Assembly (NCBI GenBank): GCA_003864495.1
Contig: ML133499.1
Coordinates: 744,001-808,000, forward strand
DNA length: 64,000 nucleotides
Reading direction: 5' to 3'
Source: Nemopilema nomurai
Taxonomy: Eukaryota > Cnidaria > Scyphozoa > Rhizostomeae > Rhizostomatidae
Below the pieces are notes generated by a model. That model had not been told where the DNA came from and searched no databases. It saw only the letters and a list, made by a program, of their open reading frames with translations. The position numbers and the translations under genes were made by a program. Below, piece after piece: positions 21,287-33,200 of this stretch. The number at the start of each line of letters is the position of its first letter. The stretch's first letter is position 1.

Positions 21287-24200
21287 CTGAAATGTCAGAA
21301 TTGGCATTGGGTTAGTTAAAGAAACAGCGTTATTGGATGCGTATAGACATGGGTCGGTGTTTATAGAAATATAAAAACAGTGATCACGTGGTCGAGTCTG
21401 GGAAGCACTGACTGACCATCCAACTGTCACATTTTACTGTCCCATCCAACTGTTCCATTTAACCTTCAAATCCAACTGTCCCATTTTACTGTCCCATCCA
21501 ACTGTTCCGATCCAATTGTCCCATCCAACTTTCCGATCCAACTGTCCCATCCAACTTTCCCATCAAACGTTCCCATCCAACTTTCCGATCCAATTGTCCC
21601 ATCCAACTTTCCGATCCAACTGTCCCATCAAACTTTCCGATCCAACTGTCCCATCCAACTTTCCCATCAAACGTTCCCATCCAACTTTCCGATCCAACTG
21701 TCCCATCCAACTTTCCGATCCAACTGTCCCATCCAACTTTCCGATCCAACTGTCCCATCCAACTTTCCCATCAAACGTTCCCATCCAACTTTCCGATCCA
21801 ACTGTCCCATCCAACTTTCCCATCAAACGTTCCCATCCAACTTTCCCATCAAACGTTCCCATCCAACTTTCCGATCCAACTGTCCCATCCAACTTTCCCA
21901 TCAAACGTTCCCATCCAACTTTCCCATCCAACTGTCCCATCCAACTTTCCGATCCAACTGTCCCATCCAACTTTCCCATCAAACGTTCCCATCCAATTCT
22001 AAATTTCTTATTTGCACGTCGAAAGCGTGGTGTCACACTCTATTAAGACAAACCTCCATTGAGTGCAAACCTTTTGCGTTGATTAACGAGTTGGGCAGAA
22101 AATGTATACAGTCTTTATCCGGCAACAAAACTAGCCCAGAATGAATGTTGTTCACAAACCTGGTATGAACGATACAGCTTCCGATTCCAACTGCTTTCTG
22201 CCATTTTTAAGCATGATCCATACACGAATCTGGTTTATGCAAAATAAATTGTGTTCTTATACAACTACGCCGTCTTTGCTGAGCAAAAAAGGCTTTCAAT
22301 GAAAGATTGCTATATAAAAATACTGGCTTAATCCCTTATCGTAAGCGAAACTATCCAAAATTTATTTCAATTTAATCATGCAACGTGTCCTCCACTTGGC
22401 GTTAAACATTTTCCTGCAGGACTTAAAACTATTAGAATTAACAGCAACAATGTAAATTCTTATCACAAAAATTTGAAACAAAAAACCTGATCAGTTACAT
22501 GACATGAACATTGAATGCTTTCGAAAAACTGAAGTGGAAGTACTCAGGATAGGACCTGTTGAGGTTCTTAAGTCGCTACTCAGATGGCACTTCAGAGCCT
22601 CGTCATTTCGATAATACGAAGACACGCTCTGTAACATATTGGTAGAGTGCGGAAAAATAACCGACCCTAACGAGACTCGAACTCACGACCCCTGACTTTG
22701 TACGCCTAGTGCTCTGCACCTGAACAATTGGGCCACGCTTTCAAGCCGTCACTCAAGGCCAAACCATTTATCCGCACTGCCCCTCTCTTTTACCGATTGC
22801 ACAGGGGAGCCATCGCAGCTCCATCGCAATGTGTAGAGGACCGGTTGAGAGAGAGAGGACTGCCCAAACCAGGAGGGTAATCGCAGCCAAGGATAGGATT
22901 GTGGAAAAGAAAGTGTCACAGGCACCAGGATTTCTAACGACGATTCGTAGAGATTTAGTGTAGAGGGGCGGTGGAACTGGTAAAGAGGACTGCCCTCTAA
23001 ACAGCATGAAGCGCCAGGATATCTTTGATCAACTCTCAGGTATCGATAGATTCAATGTTGCCGATGTAAATATGAAAGGCCTTTGCCATTTACTCTTGTT
23101 TGGAGATCGGAATTTTGGTACGGTTTCAAACAGAATTATATTAGAAGCAATAATTTCCTTCGATAAGGCTTTGGCAAGGTTAATGTCGAAATATAGCAGC
23201 AGCACTCCTTTTTTTTCTTTCTCTTATTATTTATTTATTTTTCTTTTTCTTAGATGACGTCACTTGTTGTTGAAATTGTTGAAAGTGGTATTCGTGGTGA
23301 GGACTTTTCTAGCTTAATGTAAATGTAGTTTATTAGTTTTTGTTGTTCTTAATTGATATAAATATATAAAAAAAGATATAGTGTTATCTAATTCCATTAA
23401 AATATAGTAAAAAGTATGTTGGAAGGCCAGTTTATTAAGATGATCATTCTTTCAATATTTAGGGAACGCTTACTATCATCTCGATAGACAATTGCAGGTG
23501 AAGTTCATATTGTTAAGATAAACCACAGACTGTGATACACTGATAAAAGAAAGGGGTGAAGACCTGATAAAGGGTAGAAGGGAAACACCCTACATTACTC
23601 GTCTAATGCATTTGCAAAGTGCTCTAGAATAACTAGTTAAAGGCAATCTTCCTGTTCAAAGCCCCATCGTTCTGCTTTTTATTAAAGATCTTTCCAGATG
23701 AGGCGATTAGAGATGTTTTCTGTCTGCTGTTGGGAGATTGATGCGAAATTAGAAAACTCCGTCAGCTGTGATAGAAGTTGTCAAAGGCTTACCCTGCATG
23801 TATAATTACCACCAATTGTTAGATTCTTTAATTCAACTGATGTCCCAGCGGTGACAGGATAAACGAATTTCTCTTCAGCAGTACTCTTGGGTGTGGTGAA
23901 CGAACACTCGACCTAAAAGCCGAATAAACACGTTATATGTTTTAACCTTTAAAGTACACGTGAAAATGTAAATACACGAGGATGTAAATAAATTAAACTG
24001 GTTATATCTTATGAAATCATGAATACGCTATATTGAAAAAATGACATCATATTTTCGATAGCCCTGCAACTAAAGACTACAGTTTGTCTCTATCTAAGTC
24101 TGGTCATGAGAAAACGTATTTTTCAGGAGATAATAATTGAATTTTGATTTAAAATGTGTAGCTTGACATTTCCTGCTTTAAACATATTTATCTCCAAACT

Positions 24201-27200
24201 AGGTAGAAACCAAAAGAGGATACATGTTGGTTTTTTATTTTTTAAGAGTGTAAGGAATAGAAACAGCTTGAAAGTCAAATATCTACAAGGCTCTTTCGTG
24301 AATTTAGGCGATATTTGGAGCCGTCAAAATTGTAGATACATTACATCTGCATCGTAATTATAAGCGACAAACTTAGGATAAATGTATAAACTCCGAATTC
24401 TACATATTTGACTTATATCTATCAAAAAGATGTATACAGTATGTCCAAATAAGAAAATAAATCGTTAGGCAGGTGGCCAATTGAATTAAGCAATCGTATA
24501 CTTAAGCTTCATTTTCATGTTTTGATGAAAATGAACTAAAGAACTAATGAATGTAGATAAATTTATATATAAATATAACATTAATTGATTGCAGAAGAAG
24601 AAGCAACAGACTACGTGTAAATAAAATGCAAGTGTATTCAGCATCATGACGGAGAAACTTGACATATATAACATGGATATATATATATATATATATATAT
24701 ATAACATAAATATATACAACATAAATATATATAACATAAATATATATAACATATAAAACAGAAGATACTGATGTCACTTCTTGAAGATTCGATGAAAAAG
24801 GTGCCAATTTACACATCGTTCAGTATGGTAAAAATTTGATGCATGAAGTGAACTAACCTCTCTTTCCTCCGGTCTGCAATACTTCCCTTCATTCCAGGAC
24901 AAGAATCCAAAATGCCCATGCAATGTTTGCTCAAATTTTAAACTTTTTGGCTTCACAATTGCTATGAAAAAAATTAGGACCGGTCATTCGTACCAAACGT
25001 TGTTGAGATTAAAAAAATCAATCCCATAATTCGGTTCTCAATTCCTTCTTTCATTTTTCATTCAAACATTCCACGACATAAAAGCAATATCCTAAAGATG
25101 CAATATCAGTACGTTCGCCTTTGCATATCTCTACCTATCTCAAACCCCCCACACCTCAAACCCCCTCTCTAGCCCTCTACCACCCTCAAACCCTAGCATC
25201 CTCTACACTATATCTTGCCTGAATCCCCCTACCCCAAACCCTTCCACACCCCCAACTTCTTAGTCTACCAAACTCCTTAGTCCCCCAAATCCCCACATCC
25301 CCAAAGCCCCTTCCTCTCTAAAACCCCCTTCCACCTCAAACACCTTCCACCCCCAAACCCAACCACCCTCAACCCCTTGCCTTACCTAAAACCCTCTACC
25401 TTAAACCTCTTCGTCCCCCCAACTCATAAGTCTCTGAAACACCTTAGTCTCCCAAAGCCCCACATCACCTTACTCTCTTAAACCCTCTTCCTCTTTTAAA
25501 CCCCCTCTTCTCCAAAACCCCCTTCCATCCCTACCTTCATTCGGTTCCGTAAGGACGCGCGCAACACTGTAAAGCCAGTTCTCCTTTGGCAAATTGCCGA
25601 TGATCACTCCAAGAGCAACCATATACTTGCTGCAGCCATGCAACACACTCGTCAGCTTATATTCGTACAGCCCTGTGGGGACATCCACTCTAAGACTGCC
25701 CTGGTGATTTTCGTCATTCCTAAGAAGAAATGCATACTCATTTATCATCGACATTTATCAGCGGCTCTGACAAAAGCGCTAGAATTCGATTCACGTGAGA
25801 TTTTTATGCAAAAAATTTAAGTTTTGACTAGAAAGATTTACATCCCTAGGCATTGATCGCCCACAGCTTCATAGTGTTAGCACTCTTTCTTAGCAGTAAA
25901 ATAGGCCCAATGATATTCCCAGTAGTGCCCGATAAGCCCAATGGTATTCCCAGTAGAGAGTACCAAAATCACAAAATTTCCCCAGTAATTTTGCCGTTGC
26001 ATACAACATAAAACATAAATTAACAGGCAATGAAATCAAATACAGTGGAGCCATTTCTTGTCTGTAAGTATATTGAAATGCATGTTGACAATAAGCTATG
26101 TTGCACAATTCAAAGAGCGCAGTCTGATTTTTTGTATTTAGATTAGCGCCTCGTTTGTTAATGGGCGCTTATTCAAGCAGGGGGCACTTACGGTGAAAAA
26201 TGCCCATATCCCGAGGCGTTTATTCAGCAAGGGCGGTTATTCGACAGTGGCGCTAATTTCGTCATTGAAATTGTGAAGTTGTTAAAATTTTATCAGACAT
26301 TGAAATCAATTGTTAAGGCCTAAGGCAGTCGATACAAGCAGAGGCGGACATCAAATCGGCCTTTTGCTGATAGCTAAAACTGGGTGTGTGACCTTAACCT
26401 GTTACCCACCTGTATGTGAGGGTATAGCCCCTAACGTTCCTTATCTTCTTCAACTGCTTCCAATGCAGCAGCACGTGGTCCGCTTCCGGTATCGCGGTTA
26501 GGCCATCAACCCGCACTGCCGCATCTAGTGAAGAAGGAAATGGGCCTCGTTACGTCATTTATGCAACATTCTGTATAATGCCTGCAAAAAGTGCTTAAAG
26601 CACCTCTACATTTTCTTCTATTTCTTCATCTTCTTTCTCTTACCTGATGCGCCAATGGCTGTTAAAACAAATTTCATCCTTATCATAAAATGCTCTACTC
26701 TGTGAAGGCTGTAGCCATTGGTGTTATAATAAGCACGAGGGCTTAAAATCATATAGTATGAGCAAAATTATACATGTAAACTCGATTAACATTCAATAGA
26801 ATATATTTGTAATGATTAAGGATTTCAAACAAAGCGAACTCACTGCAAACGGTGGCATTCTCGTCCGAGTAATCTGAACAGGCTAAACTGCCATCACACC
26901 TCATATCTGCAGACAGGCACACTTCGCCATCCGAGCAATTGAAGCCAAAGGGGAAGTCGTAGCACGAAAAATCAGGTTTGCCAGTTGCTATAAGGCGAGA
27001 GAGAGGGGACGTGCATTACAGGCGTACCACGAAAGGGTTACAGCAAACACTGGATAGACCGGTTAAGACATACGACAGGGGACACAAGAACGAATACACA
27101 AGTTAATTAAAATATCCTCTAGAGTTACGGAGTAGGATTCATGATTAGATTAGATTGGGAAATCTGGAGCCCTTCTATCATAAGCAATCTTGTCTGTTAT

Positions 27201-30200
27201 CTTGAGAAGATTGGGAAATCATGAGCCCTTCTATTATAAGCAATGCTATGTCATCTTGTCTGTAGCCTTGATTAGATTGAGAAATTTTGTGCCCTACTAT
27301 TATAAGCAATGCTATGTCATCTTGTCTGTAGCCTTGATTAGATTGAGAAATCTTGTGCCCTACTATTATAAGCGATGTTATGTCATCTTGTCTGTAGCCT
27401 TGATTAGATTGAAAAATCTTATGCCCTTCTATTATAAGAAATTTTGTGCAATCTTGTCTGTAGCCTTGATTAGATTGAGAACTTTTATGCCCTTCTATCA
27501 TAAGCAATATAATATAATCTTGTCTGTTATCTTGAGTAGATTGAAAATCATGAGCCTTTCTATTATAAGAAATTTTGTGCAATCTTGTCTGTAGCCTTGA
27601 TTAGATTGGGAAATCTTATGCCCTTCTATCATAAGCGATGCTCTGTAATCTTGTCTGTAACCGTGATTAGATTGAGAAATCTGGAGCCCTTCTATTGAAA
27701 GTAATCTTGGGTCTGGAAACTTATCGATTAGCAAAGTGACCAATCCGATTAATCCTTGGTCGCTGCAGATTCAAGAACAACTAGGAAGGAATGTTTACGC
27801 GATAGATACATACGGCAATTCATTTCGTCACTTCTATCACTGCAATCATTGTATCCATCGCACAGGGAATCACGAGGCACGCATTTGGGGAACGATTTGC
27901 ACTTGAACTCGCCAGGGCAGACAAAGGGGGCAGCTTCGGTTAGAAAGAAGACAATGAATTTATTCAAAAAATGATCTAAACTTATAAATATAATTAAATG
28001 TACAAAAATAAACAAAACATAAGGCAGATTTGAAGATGTTCTTTAATAGCGCCCCCTTAAGCTAATTTCAAAAGGGAAACATATGTTAAAAATGGCATTT
28101 CCAACAAAAGAATTAAAAATCACGAATAGAAACTTTTTATAACAACTCTTTTCCAAGTCTCAATATTTTGAAAAAAATTTCGGTTTCAGCCTAGGATTAT
28201 TATCAAATTATTCTTGCCCAGCACAAGAAATAAATTCGACTTAAGATCAAAGGAAAATATTTGAAAGAAAGAAAGAAGACAATGAATTTTTTTAAAAAAT
28301 GATCTTCACTTATGAATAGAATTAAATGCATAAAATGAAGAAAACAAATGGTAGATTTGAAGATGTTCTTTAATGGCAAATACCAGAGAAAATACCAGAG
28401 GACTTTTGGCAGGCATTGCAGGCGAAAATACGACCTAGGTTACAAAACTATGCAAAAACCGTCGTCACGTTTTGGCGCAATCTAGATTCTCTAAAAGGTG
28501 TTGTCCTATAGCCGAATCACAATTAATTTGGGCATTGCGTCTTTTACAATTTCGATGCAGCTGCTCTCTTTCTGCAGAAGTTTTGGTCCTTATGCGCTTG
28601 GAAACATGCTGTTTTATTCTTTCTTTCAGTCTTTGAGTAGTGCGTCCTACATAACGAGCATTGACTACAAAACTATCCAGCGTTGAAGAATGATAATACG
28701 ACAAAAGAGAAATATGTTGATTGACAAAGCTCTTACTTGTCGGGCAATGCATTTCATCGTCGCCAACAGGGCTGCTTCTTGGAGAAAGACAGTCGCGTTT
28801 GCCATCGCACACGAAGCTTCGCGGAATACAGGTGCCATTATGACAACGGAATTCACAGCCAGGGGTGGTTCCAGTATAAGGACCAGTGGTTGGACCTGCA
28901 AAACAAGGATGATCGAAGGAGAATGACAAAAGGGGATGCTATAAGGGGGGGGGGTAAAAAAAGGAGCATGCTTTAAGGAGGATGATAAAAGGTGAATAAT
29001 GTAGGAAAGATGATATAAGAAGGATGATCGAAGGAGAATGACAAAAGGGAATGCTATAAGGGGGGGGGGGTAAAACAAGGAGCATGCTTTAAGGAGGATG
29101 ATATAAGAAGGGTAATATAGAAAGATGATATAGGAAGGGTGATATTAAGAGGATGAGTGGTTGAAAAATGCTGCAAACAATTCAAGGGAAAGCGAGAATG
29201 TGCAGGGTGAGTGCCTTGAGGGAATACAAGGGCGATGCAAAGAGATAATGCAAAGAGTATGACATGATCAAAGCTACGCTAATATGCTTCCTTAGTCACC
29301 CAAATCATTGGGTATTTATGATAAAGCGCTTAATTTGTCGGTACATACATCTGCCAGACTTTCTGGCGTTCTAAAAAAGGGAATGCATCACCAAGAAGAG
29401 AATTTATGCAAAGAGAATATATTACCAGAGTAGATATCAATGCCTGTAGGATCTTTTAGGTTTTATATTTTTAATTAGAATCGAAAAAGATACAACAATC
29501 GCTTACAATTCATTTCATCCGAAGAATCACCACAGTTATCATCTCCATCGCATTTTTGTAAAAGCAGTATACATTTAGAGGCATTTTTGCACATCATTTC
29601 GTTTGGCTTACAATGTAGGGCTGTAGAAGAAAATGTTGCTTTAATGTAAAAGTAAAGGGGCCTTAAAGGAACAGCAAAGCAGGCCTTAATGAAAAGTAAA
29701 AGGGGTCTCAATCTTAAGGCAGAGGGGGTCGTACTGTAAAATCAAAATTGGCATCAAGGAAAATTGAAACTGGCTGGAGGGATGGGGGCTTGGGTGTGGG
29801 AGAGGATCCAAGCAGGGCTACAGGGGTTTATAAAATAGGGACCCACTTGACATGGAAAAGGGAAGTGTTTGTAAATAAGTCAATACATGAATAAACGCTG
29901 CTTTAATCGTGGTGAAGAGGAAATACGCAGAAAGGGCTGGTTTAGGACAAATTACCCTTAAAAGCTTTCATTTGGATCATACTTTCCTTAAACTAACGTG
30001 CATAACGCACTTAATAACACAAATTCAAATGAAAAACATCGAACTCTGACGTTTGACCTTTGACACTCATTTTTAGGAATTTCAGAGAAGGTGTGAGCTA
30101 ACATAAATTTCTTTTTTCTAAAACTCTAGAAATGTGTTGACCAGCTGATAAGCTTCCGAAAAAATGTCCTCAACTTTTAGAAGGCTTCCCATATAATTGG

Positions 30201-33200
30201 GTGCATGATTTTGGCAGACTTGAAGGTCAAATGAAGCACCTATGAAGCACATAATATCGTCTTACTGCAACCCTTTGGTTCATCCGATCCATCGAAACAG
30301 TCGTACTGGCCATCGCAGTAGAGACTGTTGTTATAGCAACGGCTGTTGTCGCGGCATGCCGAGAAACCCGCGCGACAATTCCGTCTGGTGGTGTGTAGCG
30401 GAATTGTTGGTGTTGTATCTAAGATAACAAAACAGCAAACGCTGAGATTTAGCGGTATAACTATGGTTCCGAAGATACAACAGGTCAAGATAATGACTTG
30501 GCGGCCCTAGCAACAAATGATAGGGAAACAAATGGTTTCAATATCTGGCAGAAATGTTACATCAATTAGGCCAAAATATCATACCGACTTCGTGCTGAAA
30601 TCGACAGTAGAGGCATTTCAATTGGTTAAGAAACAAGCAATCCGACTTTGCGCCGGAAGTATGACAAATTTCATCCTTGAACTCACAGTTAAAACAGTTA
30701 ATTTCATCTGACCAATCATGGCAATCGTTATCTCCATCGCAGCGCCAACTCTTTTTTATACAACGTCCATTGTGACATTTGAACTGGGTGGTTGCGGGGC
30801 AGCTTCCGTCTGTAAGGAGCATTTGGATTTAAACCGCTTATAGAATTGACGGACTCTATAGATCTAGTACGGTGAAAAGGTTGGAGAAGGGGAGTTTATT
30901 TGGGAAGGGTTTGGAAAAAGGGAAATCAGATAGGAAAAGGCTGGAGAATAGGGGGATATGTGGGGAGGGCATGGAAAAAGGCAATTGGGTGGGAAAAGGA
31001 ATGGAGAAGGGAAGTTTATTTGGGAAGGGGTTTGGAAAAAGGGAAATCAGATAGGAAAAGGCTGGAGAATAGGGGGATATGTGGGGAGGGCATGGAAAAA
31101 GGCCATTGGGGTGGGAAAAGGAATGGAGAAGGGGAGTTTATTTGGGAAGGGGTTTGGAAAAAGGGAAATCAGATAGGAAAAGGCTGGAGAATAGGGGGAT
31201 ATGTGGGGAGGGCATGGAAAAAGGCAATTGGGTGGGAAAAGGAATGGAGAAGGGGAGTTTATTTGGGAAGGGGTTTGGAAAAAGGGAAATCAGGTAAGAC
31301 AAAGCTTGGAGAATAGGGGATATGTGGGGAGGGCTTAGAAAAAGGTTATTGGGTGGGAAAAGGAATGGAGAGAGGAAGGTCATTTGGGAAGGGTATAGAA
31401 AAAAAGAAGTTGGGTAGGAGAAGGCTTGGAGAATAGGGGATATGTGGGGAGGGCTTAGAAAAAGGTTATTGGGTGGTAAAAAGAGGGGAGAAATGGAGAT
31501 CATTTGCGACGGGTCTAGAAAAAGAGAAGTTGTGTAGGAGAAGGCTTGGAGAATAGGGGGATATGCGGGGAGGGCTTAGAAAAAGGTTATTGGGTGGTAA
31601 AAAGATAGGGAGAAAGAGAGGTCATTTGGGAAGGGTCTAGAAAAAGAGAGGTTGGGTAGGAGAAAGCTTGGAGGTAGCAGCAAAAAACAATGCTTTTGAA
31701 AGACTTACTACAGTTCTTTTCATCAGATGCATCAGAACAATCAGAGTCGCCATCGCAGCGCCACCTCGTGGGAATGCATCGGCCACTACCACACTTGAAT
31801 TGTGATTGCGAACACGTGTTGTAAGCTGAAGAAATTAACAAAACATATGGAACATTCATGCTGTAAAATTGTCTGCAATATGAAAATCAAAAATACACTT
31901 CAACATACACAAGGGACCAGCACCAATAAGAGCCAAACAAAGAATTTAAAGTTGTTGAAAAATGGTAATGATGATGATATAATAATAATAAAATAGTTAA
32001 ATTATAAACAATGCTGATAATAATATTAAAAATGATAATGATGATAATATCAAAAATGATAATGATGATAATATTAAAAATGATAATGATGATAATTTTA
32101 AAAATGATAATGATGATAATATTAAAAATGATAATGATGATAATATTAAAAATGATAATGATGATAATATTAAAAAGGATAATGATGATAATATCAAAAA
32201 TGATAATGATGATAATATTAAAAATGATAATGATGATAATTTTAAAAATTACAATGATGATAATACTAAAATCAAAATAATGATAATAATAATGAAAATG
32301 ATTATGATGATAATAATCAAGTTTATCATCAAGTTAGTTTTCGAATCTTGAGAAGCCATTTATTGAGCATCAAAAGAAGGTCCTAAGCTGACACAGGCTT
32401 TAACATTTCAGTACAGTTATCTACTGTTCTGATCCAAAAGCAGAAAACAGGCATCGAAACATGATTGACAGAGCTCCACAAAAAATTGGGCTACAGCATA
32501 CCGCAGTTCTTTTCGTCTGAGTAGTCATGGCAATCGTTATCGAAGTCACATCTCCACCGATTTGGAATACAATTATTGTTGTCACATTTGAATTCATTAG
32601 GTCCACACGTGCCATCTAAGTGACAAGATAATTTCGAATACAAAAAGGAAACCAAAAAGTGCGAAATTTTCAATGGGGAAGAAATTGAAAATAAGGCTCA
32701 AAAAGTAATATAAGACGTGTTTGTCTGAAGCATAGAAAGCTATTAATAAAGTTCTGATGAATAAAGATCCGAGAAATGGAGATCACATACAAATGATAAT
32801 TCAAGAAAGATGCAGTAGATAAGGGGTTTAAAAGCTCAAAGACAATTCAAGAGATGAATTACACTTTACAACAATTTGAGGTTTAAAAACAAATATCGCA
32901 TTTACCAGAGGCTACGCATTCACCATCTACCATTCTGGTTTTTGCGGGACAAATACAACGGCGATTGCCCCCCGTCACCACTTCGATGAGATTATCAGGG
33001 CAAGAGCAATTGACTCCGCTCGGTGACTGTAGACACAGATAGGCGCATTTGGCTGCTGCGCAGTTGCTGGAACCTGTGAGGAGGTAGAGCGTAATAGGAC
33101 GGGGGTAATAACAGACAAACAAGATGAGGAAAATAGAGCTGATTCTTTTTATTGCCATAACTACCCAAGATCAGCTAGTTTTATCGGGTCAAGTCTTTAT

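Noticed and set aside
21486..22046. Long ORFs ([10 protein letters not shown]… and [10 protein letters not shown]…) on both strands
   Set aside because: Produced by the 13-bp minisatellite inside a SORL1 intron.
22768..23007. Minus-strand ORF as a SORL1 FN3 exon
   Set aside because: Does not fit FN3; a phase-compatible exon with FN3 sequence was found at 22160-22229.
27178..27743. Repeated ORFs ([10 protein letters not shown]… / [10 protein letters not shown]…)
   Set aside because: Artefact of a 66-bp tandem repeat whose unit is divisible by three; intronic. Unit size and lack of spacers rule out CRISPR.
30872..31503. Repeated [15 protein letters not shown] ORFs
   Set aside because: Artefact of the 121-bp minisatellite.
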